From NCBI GenBank assembly GCA_003049485.1, contig PYST01000148.1, positions 49,783 to 93,820 of the forward strand: a stretch of 44,038 nucleotides of DNA. The letters are read 5' to 3'. The DNA is from Ophioceras dolichostomum (taxonomy: Eukaryota > Ascomycota > Sordariomycetes > Magnaporthales > Ophioceraceae). Both the position numbers and the translations under genes were made by a program. The notes beneath the pieces are model-generated. The model did not search any database. It had not been told where the DNA came from and saw only the letters and a list, made by a program, of their open reading frames with translations. Below are positions 34,118-44,038 of this stretch, one piece after another; the stretch's first letter is position 1; each line of letters starts with the position of its first letter.

Positions 34118-35495
34118 GTCTGTCGGACGACGGCGTCTGGCCTAGGCTCTGTTCTGCTGCCGCCGCTGTTCAGTTCGTGGGGTTATAGGCTATATATATA
34201 GCCAGAGGCAAGCGGGGAGCCTAGGTCAGCTAGAGGTAGGTAAGTAGCTTTGCGTGTGAGTGAAAGATCAATGACTTCTTGGCAAGCGTGGCATGCGTTG
34301 GGGATAGACAGTCTACATATAGGCAGTCAGTCAGTAAGGACGAGTGAATATGGGGAAAGGCGTGGCGAGGGTAGACCGCTTCTCATTATTATGCTATGAT
34401 GTCGCAACTACAAGCTCTTATTGATTGGCTTGGCCGATACGGGCGACGGACTCTGAGAAGAAGCCGAAACATTATTGAGAGGCTACCTGGTAGCTGCATG
34501 TTGAATCCAACACTTCGACCAGGGCCGAGCAAACCAGAGGCCAGATGGGTGCAGATGCGAGCGAACCGATTGGCAATACCGCCACAACAAGAGGGGCAAC
34601 CTGACTTGGTGATCTTCCAAATGTGGGCACCATCCTTGCATGGAGGGCCGGAATGGCCTAGATGCGAGTTCAGTGAGGAACTATGGGAATGTGGGAGTGT
34701 GGGAGTGGGAATGTGTGTCTGGCGATGAGACTGGTAGTGAGCGGCAGCTGCGGTGTTGCTCCAAGCCGAGGCACTTGATGTCCTTGTGCCATGCCGAGAG
34801 CAACCTTGGCTGCCTGCACGTTTCTGCATCCCTGAAACTTTCTCTGTAGGCTTCCCCACCACCAAACTGCGATCTTCGCCCCTCGAATCGGAATCGGAAT
34901 CGGATGCCCATGCATCGAGTTGAAAAGACCCAATCCGATATTGAAGCTCTCTGACCCAGTGGTATAATTAGAATCTGTGGGCTTCGAGATGTCAAGGACC
35001 GAAGAGGTCGCGCCGAGAAGGTCCCTGTGAAGAGGTGCCGGTTCTGGTGATCCGTGTCTGAGGAATTCGCGACATGGTAGGAAACGGGTTAGGCTTGCGG
35101 ATTGATGCAACATCAATGTTCCGCTACTCTTACTGAGCGCATCATATGGACAGGTAAGGTGTGCTATCAAAATCATAAACATCAACAAGTCATCGGCCTT
35201 GAGCTCAGGTACCATTCTTTTACGTCGCTTCCAATGAGCGCTCAGGGCATGTTGTCCGTTGAAGTATTTAGTGATACAAGAAACAAAAGAAATGCCCAAC
35301 AGATCCCAACGTTCCGCCTACCACCCTAGTGTTAATCATAGAAAGAAGAAAGAAGAAAGAAGGAAAGAGGAAACCAAAAGGTCTTTCGCTCGACAACTTC
35401 TCAAACCCATCAACTCCTTCACGTCGTCGCTGGCCATGATCGGCCACGGTTTTAAACCTCCAATGAGGGATGCACATGAAGATTACTTGGAAAAG
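34118..35495. other. Intergenic between HSL-type hydrolase and PEX14
   Basis: Apart from the TATA box near the hydrolase, I see no supported gene. The frame at 34670-35299 (-) is open for 209 codons but shows no recognisable domain. An AAGAAAGA-rich purine stretch lies at about 35338-35375. Confidence 0.5.
34188..34203 (-). promoter_or_regulatory. Palindromic TATA box of the HSL-type hydrolase
   Basis: GGCTATATATATAGCC is a perfect 16-bp palindrome 71-86 bp before the start codon of the hydrolase at 34117. It is the clearest TATA box in the window. The symmetric GGC/GCC flanks could also allow a small hairpin in DNA. Confidence 0.6.
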
Positions 35496-36856
35496 TTAAG
35501 AGCTGGATCCAACAGCTGCGGACTGTGAAGACTCCACGCCATTCGTGGATGGTGCGGTGGACTTTGCCGACGCAGCGAGTTGCCAGGAAGGGATCGATGC
35601 CGATGAAGCCGGCATACCACTTCCGAAGCCGAAAGATGAACGGCCTGCACCAGCCGGGTTCGGCCTTGTGTCCAAGAAGACAGAAGTCTTAGCGGTGGGG
35701 CTGCTGCTGCCGTTCGTCTCAGCGGTGGTAGTCGTAGCCCCTTCGCTGGCAGACGCCCCAGCGGAGGGAGGCGGTGTGGTCGAGGAGGACGCAGACGCAG
35801 GGGCCGCGGTCCCGCTTGGTCGCAGGTAGCTGGGTGTGCTGGACGAGGCGGCACCGCCAGCGTTCATCCGCTGCCCAATTAGACTCTTGAGACTGGCTAG
35901 CTCTCCGCTGATGTCCTGAAGCCTCTTGTTCTGTAGCTCTGTCTGCGCATCGAGGGCCTTGGGTATGGAGGCCTTAAGTCCCTTGACCTCAGTCCTAATC
36001 CTGTCTGCGTCGTCCTCGCGGCGGCGGTTGGCGCTCTTGAGGTCGGCGATCACAGAGTCGAGCTCGGAGAGGGCAGTGTCTAGTCGCGTCGTCCGCTCCT
36101 GCTCGGCAGCCTTGAGAGCTTCCGTGTCCTTGGCAAGCTGCTCTACCAGAGCGAATGCCTTCTCAAACTGCTCGTCTATAGCCTTCTTGTCGGCCTCCAG
36201 TCGCTCGGGGGTCGGTGGCGCCACCAAGGGGTATATATATCGCTACGACAGTTTGAATTAGATCTCGCCCACCATGGTTTCCCTCGGTTCCTTGCCTATA
36301 CAGAGGTCGAGGGGCCCGGATGAACATACCTTGGTAAGTTCGTAGGCGCCATAGCCGAGGCCGCTCACTATAGTGGCCATGATGAACCAATCCCTCCAAT
36401 CCCTCCTAGGGACTGGGGGAGGTGGCTGTTGCCACGCATACGGTGGGTACGACTGCCCGAAGTATGGTGACGCCCCTGGTCGGGGACTGACTTGTTGAGA
36501 TCCGGGATATGGCCCCGGCACGGCCGGCGAGGGCTCGGGGCCGGCGCGTGCTAGGGCTGCGTCAACCTCCTCTGGGGTGAGATTCTTCGCCTGTAGGAAT
36601 GCAATCCTGCTTTCTAGGGGGGAAGACGCGACGCTTGGATCCCGGAGGACTGAGTGGGGGCGAGTGTTAGCAGAGTGAACACTCCATCGCGACGGGATAA
36701 CGGGATGGGGAGTGAGAAGGGAGGTGCTCACAGTTGGCCTAGACATAATCGAGTGTCGCATTAGCTGGGAGTTCGGCAAAGGCTGGCGATGATGAGGTCT
36801 GGGGGATGGGGGATTCGGCTTACAGCAGATGCCACGAGCTCTTCTCTGATAGCCAT
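35496..36856 (-). CDS. PEX14: Peroxisomal docking protein Pex14, with a 7-nt microexon
   Basis: Four coding exons: 36856-36824 (33 nt), 36738-36732 (7 nt, GCCAACT), 36649-36330 (320 nt) and 36242-35496 (747 nt), total 1107 nt and 368 aa. The microexon restores the frame between MAIREELVASA and LRDPSVASSPLESRIAFLQA, giving ASA-ANF-LRDPSV, as in Pex14 proteins (usually SAVxFLxDPSV). Introns of 85, 82 and 87 bp are GT-AG; intron 2 has a CTAAC branch site. Order: Pex5/Pex19-binding N-terminal helices (1-50), a Pro-rich stretch, a hydrophobic segment (about 100-118, WFIMATIVSGLGYGAYELTK), the conserved RYIYPLVAPPTPERLEADKK, a coiled coil (about 130-210), and a Ser/Thr/Pro tail. Pex14 docks the cargo receptor at the peroxisomal membrane. 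The gene is divergent from NDC80. Confidence 0.93.
36732..36738 (-). other. PEX14: Seven-nucleotide coding microexon of PEX14
   Basis: On the minus strand the exon reads GCCAACT, preceded by TCTAG and followed by donor GTGAGC. It supplies two codons and the first base of a Phe codon. Without it the 33-nt first exon joins the third exon out of frame, and I found no other donor/acceptor pair that keeps the conserved N-terminal domain. Confidence 0.8.
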
Positions 36857-37433
36857 GGCTGAAGTTCCGACCTCTGTGCCGCTGTTTACAACGGACAAGT
36901 ATCACTGCATCTCTGCCCAGCAACTGATGACGGAGTCCACGCTGTTGAAATACAGTCGGCGATGGCTCCCGTTAAGAGGGCGATTTGCGATTTGTCGTGG
37001 CGCGACAGGCTGCAAATTGAGGTGGCGGCAAGCCGGGCTGCCTGGACCGAGGCAGCGGCCCTGAGCCAGCCATGGCAAGGCCGAAGGCACCAATCGCACA
37101 CGTGATCATCAATGATCATTCGCCGCACAGACCATCAAGCTCTTGGGCCGCCCACACTTCGACCAATCAGAGCCCCGCCGCATTCATTGTTTACTTTCTA
37201 CGGGGCAACCAAAGTCAACAATCGAGACTTGCGCTTCAAGGAGCAGCTCCTCATCATCACATCACCGTCGCGTATAATACCAATTTCGCAACTCTCAGCA
37301 AAAGCGATCTGAAGAGTTGCGCTCCCCAAATCGCATGCATTTGCTGCATCCGCATATTTAGTCGCCGCTGCAATCTTTAAACTGATTCCATCCAACTCGA
37401 GCACAGCACAAGTTTCTCACGAGCACAATCACG
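36857..37433. promoter_or_regulatory. Divergent PEX14/NDC80 promoter region
   Basis: This 577-bp region lies between two divergent start codons. It has a perfect E-box CACGTG (37099-37104) merging into the inverted repeat TGATCATCAATGATCA (37103-37118). An AATCAGAGC stretch with a CCAAT box on the minus-strand-compatible side (ACCAATCAG near 37160) lies nearer to NDC80. No ORF of note is present. Confidence 0.5.
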
Positions 37434-39889
37434 ATGTCGCAAGACAACGGACTATGGAGTGTCCGCAGAACGCGCGAGGTATTCCATTCTCCCTCTATTC
37501 TCCCTCTAAGATGCCGAGCCATCAAGCGTCTTGTATCGCACCAGAGGTACTGCAAGGCTGACCATTTTCATGCGCAGACACTCGGGAGTCTAAACCTCAA
37601 CGCAAACTCCGGGATCCCACAGCCCCCATCAGCGATGAAAAGATCCAGTTTCATGGGCACACAGAACAGCGCGCCTTTCTCGGCCGGTCATGCTCGCTCT
37701 TTGTCAGGCTCGCGCCACTCGCTGGCCCCTGGGCGACCGAGCGAGCTAGGCATGTCGTCCGTTAAGCGGGGGTCGTTCCAGAACACCACGAGCATGTTCA
37801 AGAGTTTCACACCAGGGGGGATGACTGGGAGGACTTCGGCAGAAGGCGACCGACGGAGCAGCGTCTACCGCGCGCGAGCTCCGGCCCCTACTGTCACCCA
37901 CCAGAGCTTCTTCCAACAGGCCCCGCAGCCGGCTGGCGTCCCGCGCGACCCCCGGCCGTTGAGGGATCGCGGATACCAGACGCGCATCGGCCAGGAAATC
38001 CTCGACTACCTCACCCAGAACAACTTTGAGCTGGAGATGAAGCACAGCCTGTCGCAAAATATCATCAAGTCCCCCACACAGAAGGACTTCAACTACATGT
38101 TCCAGTGGCTTTACCGGCGCATCGACCCAGGCTACCGCTTCCTCAAGAACATCGACCAAGAGGTGCCGCCTCTGCTCAAGCAGCTTCGCTACCCCTTCGA
38201 GAAGGGCTTCACCAAGAGCCAGATCGCGGCGGTTGGCGGGCAGAACTGGCCCATGTTCCTGGGACTCCTGCACTGGATGATGCAGATGGCGCAGATGATG
38301 GACAGGTACGGCACGGACAGATACCCGGACGCCTGCCTAGAGGCCGGAATCGACATTCTCCCCGACAACATCACCTTCGACTTCGCCGTGTCGGCATACG
38401 GCGAGTGGGCCAACTCGTTGGACACGACTCCCGACGACCAGGCCGAGAAGCTGTTGCAGCCACACATCGAGTCGATGGCGAAGGCCTTCGAGAGGGCGAA
38501 CTCCAGGTATCAGGATGAGCTCAACGCGCTCGAGGCCCAGAACCAGAAACTGCTCAAGGAGGTCGAGGACCTGGAAAAGTCGACGCCCAACCCGGTCATC
38601 CTGGACGAGCACTTCAAGATCATGGAGGAGGACAGGGTCAAATTCGAGGAGTACAACCAGCTCGCCACACAGCGCTCCGAGAAGTACGAGACCCGCATCC
38701 AGGTGCTCCAGGAAGAGCTGGACAAGGTGCTAGTGGAGTATGCCGAAGCCGAGGAGGAGCGCAGGAGCCTCCAGCGGGCGGTGGACGACCAGGGGATCAG
38801 CATGCAGGATATTGACCGCATGTCGTCCGAACGGGAGCGTCTACAGAAGACGATCGAGTCAGCCGCCGTGCGTCTGGAGGAGTTCAAGCGCAAAGTCGCC
38901 GAGAAGGAGGTCGAGGCCAGCCAGCGGCTCGAGGAGCTGGAGCGCATGGTCGACAAGTACAACACGGTCGCGTACCAGATCGGGCTGCTGCCATCCACGG
39001 CGGCCAACGCCAAGGGCAAGGACTTGGAGCTGCGGGTGACGGTCAACGCGGGGCCCAGCTTCTCCACGTCGCAGTCGCAGTCCCAACAAACACCACAACA
39101 ACAGAACGCCACGTTGATAACGATGAAGGGATCCTACTCCGGCGGCGGCATGGAGAACGAGCGGCTGCTCGTCGACGCCGTGACGGGGTACCAGCCAGCG
39201 CACGTGCTCAACCTCGACCTCCGAGGCCAGGTTAAGAACCACTTCCTCGCGCTGAGGAAGGAGATCTCGGAGCGGCGGGGGATGGCGATGGACACGATGA
39301 TGCAGGACCACGACCTGCTCGACAGCATCAAGGAGGCTATGGAGGACAAGCGCAACGAGGTCGAGGCCCTGAGGCACCGCGTGCGCGCCGCGGAGGAGGA
39401 GTTCGAGAAGACGAAGGAGGTCACCAACGCGCAGCGAATGGCGTCGGACGCGCAGATCGAGAAGATGGAGAAGGACCTCGCCAAGATGAGGACGAACCTG
39501 TCCGAGTCGGTGCAGTTGTTGGAGCAGCGGGAGATGACGATCAACATTGAGTAAGCCAAGTCTACCCCACCCTTTTCTTCTTTTTTTTGTTCTTCCTTTT
39601 ATTTGTTCATTGCCTCTCGCATTCTTCCTTCGACTTGGTCGAGCCGAGACCCACTCGCTAACCACCATATCTCTCTCCCGATAGGTATGAGCAGTTGACC
39701 TTGAAGGCCAGCTCCCTGCGAGAGGAGCTGCACACCGAGATCATGCGCATGCTCAACGACGTCATCAAGTTCAAGATGCACGTCCAGCGGAACCTCGAAG
39801 ACTATGAGGGCTTCGTCGCGGACGAGCTGGAGAAGGAGCTAGGCAGCGACGAGATGAGGGACGACACCACCCGCGGTGTCGACTTGTAG
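37434..39889 (+). CDS. NDC80: Kinetochore protein Ndc80 (HEC1)
   Basis: Three exons: 37434-37478, 37578-39550 and 39685-39889, total 2223 nt and 740 aa. Intron 1 is 99 bp, phase 0, and free of stops; I remove it because splicing gives the compact start MSQDNGLWSVRRTRETLGSL and it has donor GTATTC, a GCTGAC branch site and acceptor GCGCAG. Intron 2 (134 bp) splits a Glu codon. A basic Ser-rich tail (1-136), the usual target of Aurora-type phosphorylation, precedes a calponin-homology domain (about 137-257) with RDRGYQTRIGQEILDYLTQN and FNYMFQWLYRRIDPGYRFLK. Long coiled coils fill most of the rest, ending in a tetramerisation-type C-terminus. Ndc80 pairs with Nuf2 to bind spindle microtubules. 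The gene is tail-to-tail with the broken kinase-like gene. Confidence 0.96.
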
Positions 39890-40109
39890 TGGCGGTTGAT
39901 TATGACGAGGATGATAATGAGGTTCAAGACTTTTGCTGATTTGGTGGTCGTTGGGCTAAATGGCGGTGGTCCCTTTACAGTGTCAGGAGCAGGCGTTCTA
40001 GGATACAACTTTTCTGTTTCTGTTTCTGTTTTGCGCTGCATACCAGGAATGTCAGGATACCTACCAGTTGAGTAACCTCTTCTGGTTGGTTCATGGGGGA
40101 AACGAGGTT

Positions 40110-40827
40110 TCACGGCATGAGCAACTTGATCAGGCTATCTAGCCGAGTCTCGTTCGTATACAACTCTCTCTTTTCGTTTTCATCCACATATCCAAGGCCG
40201 CAGAACTCATTTGGGGTAGAAGCCCGCGTTCTCCCAATCGCACACAGCTACCACTTCTCGCGTGAAGGGATCGCAGATGACGTTGTGGTACGCCATATCA
40301 CCGTGGCAAAAGAAGAAGATGGGTTCATCGGCGGTCTTCACCGGCCTGTCCGGTCGCCTGTCGTGCTCGGTGATCCAAGGGGGCGAGATGACGATGCCGT
40401 TGAATCCAGTCGTGCAAGAGTTCAATGCCGAGACCTGCGGACGAACAACATCGCGATAGTACTTCTGCCACTTGCGGGTCGCCTCGTCCCTGCAAGCCGC
40501 GCAGTTTCGATGTTGATGGCCGGTCTGCTCGGGTGTTACACAGACCTAACCCACCTCGCTGAGCGAGACGCTGTTGACGTACCTGCAGAAAAGGGTGTAG
40601 TAGCCGTCATCGGTCTGACGCCACTGGAGAGGCTCCGGGACGCGGATCGTGGTGTATTGTCGGATGTAGCGGAGCGCCTCGAACTCGTTCCGGACTCGTT
40701 CTAGAACCCAAAGCTTGGCGGTGTTGACGCCGAATATGTTTTCCCGCGTCATGGGCCTCATGGCCTTGCCGAATTGGTCGCTCTCGCGGCGACGTATGGT
40801 TTGAGACCGGAGGTCGCGAGCCGCCAT
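40110..40827 (-). pseudogene. Degraded aminoglycoside-phosphotransferase-like gene
   Basis: Minus strand. From ATG 40827 the frame encodes the N-lobe of an APH/choline-kinase-like fold (WVLERVRNEFEALRYIRQYT, RVPEPL, YYTLFCRYVNSVSLSEVG) and meets TAG at 40548-40546. The same frame continues after the TAG to the catalytic loop CHGDMAYHNVICDP (about 40300) and the metal-binding VCDWENAGFYP. Immediately after, at a run of four C (40213-40216 on this strand), it stops at TGA. Reading on with one C skipped gives NEFCGLGYVDENEKRELY and an end at 40110. So one in-frame stop and one single-base frameshift separate an otherwise continuous protein. An intron starting at AG/GTACGT (about 93 nt, multiple of three) could remove the TAG but would delete the hinge strand YVNSVSL. 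A sequencing error could explain either defect alone. Fungal members are often of unknown substrate. Confidence 0.65.
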
Positions 40828-41620
40828 GTTGGAAGGAGCAGGGCGGTATGAGAAGGGATAGGTGTTGTGTGAGAAGGGGCGGCCGATGGCGGCCCCCAGG
40901 CAGGTTCACCTAGGGTAATTTAGCCCAGATGTTCCACAGTCCTGAAAATGAGCAGCGCTGCTTGGACCCAAAAGGGGAACACCCCAATACCAATACATGC
41001 TTTCTTTTTTGTGATTTAATATGTGTAATAGCAGGATCAGGCAAATTCCCCGTTGATTGATAAACTCCTTCCTCTTCCTGATAGTTGCCTCTAGAGTGAA
41101 GAGTCACTCACCACCACCAAAAAGGACAGGCGTTTCCAGGCTTCCAGCCCTCCTCTGCGGTACCATTCACTCACAGCGGCGATTCACGCTAGAGCAAGAC
41201 CATGTGCCTCCCCACTTTACTCACTGAGCACAACGCCACAGCACACCAACATCAACGTATGGGACCCGACGTCGCCCCGCGCCAATCGCTGACTGAATCA
41301 CTGGAATCAAACCTACCACCTACAGGCCGCACTTGCACACAGTTTCCATTGGACATCATTCTAGTCGGCCGACCTACTGCTTGCTGATCTTGCTTACGAA
41401 TTTTTTTCCAAGTTCTTCCAGCCAGTCGTGCTCCGCCAGACTGGACCTAGCTTGAGGCTGACGACTTCACAAATCCGGACAACATCTTCCGACCGCAGAG
41501 CTGCCCCTCCTCAGCATCCCGCTCGCACCAACTTTGTCCCTCCTTCCCGACCGAGCTTGAGTCGATTGCTATCGCTCGCCATCCATCCATCAGGAGCCTG
41601 CGCCCTCGATCCACGGCAGC
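40828..41620. other. Divergent intergenic region before DSK2
   Basis: About 790 bp between the start of the broken APH-like gene and DSK2. The last 100 bp before DSK2 are pyrimidine-rich with CATC repeats (41580-41592), like a fungal leader. No other feature is recognised. Confidence 0.5.
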
Positions 41621-43153
41621 ATGGCGGACACAACCGAGGAGGTCAGCGATACCCAACTCACCTTCAAGGTGAAGACCTCTGGTGATGGCGGCGGCCGCAC
41701 CATCACCATGGCCGAGTCGGCGACCGTGGAGGACCTCAAGAAGAAGCTCGCTGGCGAGGACATGGAGAACATCCCTATCGAGCGCCAGCGCCTCATCTAC
41801 TCTGGCCGCGTCATGAAGAACGAGGACACCCTCGCCACCTACAAGATCAAGGCCGGCAACACAATACACCTGGTCAAGAGCGCCGCCAGCAATCGCGCCC
41901 CGCCCGCCTCGTCCGGCTCTTCCAGCGGACCTGCCCAGCCCGCCGTGCCTGCTAACATGGCCGCCGGCACCTCGGCGAATAACATCCTGGCCGGCCTCAC
42001 CGGCGCCCGGTTCGCCGGTCACGCGCCCCTCCCAAGCGCCGACATCTTCGGTCCGGACGGCGGAGTATGTCAAGCCCCAAGAAACCAAGAAACACCCAGT
42101 CATATATATGTGATCATCTTAGACGGAAGGGCCAGTGTGCCGCAAAACAGAGCTCGCTCTCCTCGAGCTCGGCTTCTTTCGTGATAAAGTCTCGTTGATA
42201 TGCTTTGCTGACCGACCTAACCACTACTCTACTCCCGCTATCAGATGAACCCCCAAGCAACCGAAGAACAACTGGCCGAGATGCTCCAGAACCCGGCCCT
42301 GGCCCAGAGCATGAACGAGGCACTCAACAACCCACAGTTCGTCGACTTCATGATCCAGTCGAACCCGATGCTGCGCGCGATGCCCAACGCCCGCGAGGTC
42401 CTGCAGTCGCCCCAGTTCCGCCACATGATGACCGACGTCGAGTCGCTCCGCATGGCCGCGCGCATGCGCCGCATGCTCCAGGGCGGCGGCCCCGGCAGCG
42501 CCAACGCGTTCCCCGCCCCAGGAGCCACCGACAACACTCCCGCCGGCGCCCCGGCCACCACCGGAGCCGCCACGGGGGAGCAGCAGGGTGCGAGTGCGGG
42601 CGTGCCGGCGCAGGGCCCGTTCGGGCTGTGGAACCAGACCCTTCTCGGCACCATCCCGGGACCGGGCGCCGCCGCTGGAGGCAACCCGTTTGCCATGCTT
42701 TTTGGTCCACTAGATGCGGCGCCACAAGGCCAGCAACAGACCCAGGGTGCTGCCCAGGGTGGCGCCGCGGCTGCTAGAAGCCCTGCTGCCGCGCCGGCCG
42801 CCGCCGCCGCCGCCGGCGGAAATGGCTCATCGCCCAACGACCCCTTCGCCGCTCTCTGGGGCACCGCCGCCGCACCTCCAGGGGCCCCTGGTAATCTCGC
42901 CAACCCGCTCGGCATGACGCCGGATATGATGCAGCAGTTCATGCAGATGATGGGCCGGGGTGCTGGTGCTGGTGCCGATTTCGGCGCCCCTCCCGCTGCT
43001 CCGCCGGACAACCGTCCGCCCGAGGAGCGCTACGCCGAGCAGCTTCGCCAGCTCAACGACATGGGCTTTTTCGACTTCGACCGGAACGTGGCCGCGCTGC
43101 GGCGCAGCGGTGGTAGCGTGCAGGGAGCTGTCGAGCACCTTCTCAACAGCTGA
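41621..43153 (+). CDS. DSK2: Ubiquilin, ubiquitin-like/UBA proteasome shuttle (Dsk2)
   Basis: Two exons, 41621-42064 and 42245-43153, joined across a 180-bp phase-0 intron (donor GTATGT, acceptor ATCAG). Coding length is 1353 nt, 450 aa. Residues about 11-86 form a ubiquitin-like domain (LTFKVKTSGDGGGRTITMAE, then RLIYSGRVMKNEDTLATYKI). A Sti1-type region begins near residue 149 (MNPQATEEQLAEMLQNPALA). A Gly/Ala/Gln-rich, probably disordered middle follows, and a C-terminal UBA domain lies at about 408-449 (YAEQLRQLNDMGFFDFDRNV). Ubiquilins carry polyubiquitinated proteins to the proteasome: UBL binds the proteasome and UBA binds ubiquitin. Both end domains look complete. Intron retention would stop 40 codons into the intron. 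Confidence 0.96.
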
Positions 43154-44038
43154 GACTTTTTTTCGGCGTTCTATAATTTCAGGTTGAGGGTGCAGTTGCC
43201 TTTGTATCTGTTCTCTTGAAAAGAGATCGGACCTTGAACTTGGATCTTGGGTCATTGGGGAGACGAGGAAGGCAGGGGGTTCTAGAAACAAACGCCATGA
43301 ATGAGTTGGAGGCGATGGGTAGGAGCCGAGGAACGAAGAACATTTACATATTCACAACTTCTCCACCGCCTGTCTCCTTGCGCAAGACTACTTTGCTTGC
43401 TGCCTTGCTCCCTCCACCGATGCGTTTTTTCCTTGCTTCTTGTTTCACGTCCTCCTCTCCTTCAATGGGCGGGAACCCCAGACGACCTCAGTCAAGGTCC
43501 GCGATGGGAATGATATGATAAGATGGCGTTGACAACCCCCTACTACTGCCAGCCTTCTCACAGCCTGCCCTGCCTGCCCTACTCAGCTTCGCTACTTGGC
43601 CACTCACACTATCCTGTCGTATACACCTCTTCTCGATTACCATGCGTCCCTAGTTCCTATCTGGCGAGGAGGAGCAAACCAACAGAAGACAGCAAAAAAA
43701 GGGGGGGGGCGGAGGTGGATTTGGCGGCAACTGACTGTCCATCGAGCACAGGGTTTTAGTCTTTTCGCCTTTTTTTTTCTTTCTCTTTAGTAAAGGGGTT
43801 GTGGTGTGGATGGATGAATGCACGCACACCAACCCGCCGAACATAACAATAATGAACTCGAAGTTCTCATATTATGCCTCGAGCTCAAGCTCCTCTACCT
43901 ATCCTATTATCTTCCTTTCGCTACTGGAAAGAAAGACAAACAAATTGAAGTAACGTGGTTCATCATCACCCGGTACATATCATCACCCGGTACACTTTTT
44001 CTTGGCATCGCGACTCCCAACCTTGCAAAGCAACAACT
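43154..44038. other. 3' flank of DSK2, no further gene
   Basis: The DSK2 3' UTR should lie in the first few hundred bases. A G run (about 43701-43709) and a T run (about 43770-43779) are simple repeats. A 17-bp near-perfect tandem duplication containing CATCACCCGGTACA lies at about 43963-43996. No gene is supported up to the window end. Confidence 0.5.

Noticed and set aside
32558..34201. 547-codon plus-strand frame opposite the HSL-type hydrolase
   Set aside because: It is Arg/Gly/His-rich antisense reading of a high-GC3 gene; the minus strand has the complete catalytic motifs.

Overview
The window is nuclear DNA of a filamentous ascomycete (Pezizomycotina, most likely a Sordariomycete). 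It holds intron-rich eukaryotic genes with short introns (64-182 bp), GTRNGT-type donors and CTRAC-like branch points, GC-rich third codon positions, pyrimidine-rich leaders, and a typical fungal gene set. I cannot name the species from sequence alone. No CRISPR array, bacterial operon, rRNA, convincing tRNA or intact transposon is visible.

Layout: 1-43 is a pure G run at the window edge. 44-5951 has no gene I can support. 5952-8819 (+) is a six-exon secreted GH55 exo-beta-1,3-glucanase. 8820-11515 is intergenic. 11516-12478 (-) is an intronless alpha/beta hydrolase of the epoxide hydrolase/haloalkane dehalogenase type. 12479-18946 is a 6.5 kb gene-poor block with one weak small ORF. 18947-19966 (+) is an EFM7/NNT1-type methyltransferase. 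21373-25403 (-) is a two-exon leucine-rich-repeat protein of 1311 aa.

From 28 kb on, the window is dense and housekeeping. Ribosomal protein L5 (-, 28105-29311) and the RPA large subunit (+, 29743-31975) share a divergent promoter with a cluster of MCB-like ACGCG cores. An HSL-type hydrolase (-, 32567-34117) is tail-to-tail with RPA1. PEX14 (-, 35496-36856) is split by four exons, including a 7-nt microexon, and is divergent from NDC80 (+, 37434-39889). A degraded aminoglycoside-phosphotransferase-like gene (-, 40110-40827) is tail-to-tail with NDC80. The last gene is the ubiquilin DSK2 (+, 41621-43153).

The genes do not form one pathway: ribosome assembly, replication and repair, kinetochore, peroxisome import, proteasome shuttling and cell-wall degradation lie side by side, as is usual for fungal chromosomes. 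All spliced models were joined by hand from splice sites and reading frame. Each multi-exon model except the pseudogene gives a coding length divisible by three and an uninterrupted protein. I found no clearly new multi-gene system; the most unusual items are the PEX14 microexon, the broken kinase-like gene, the ACGCG cluster, and the stop-free first intron of NDC80.
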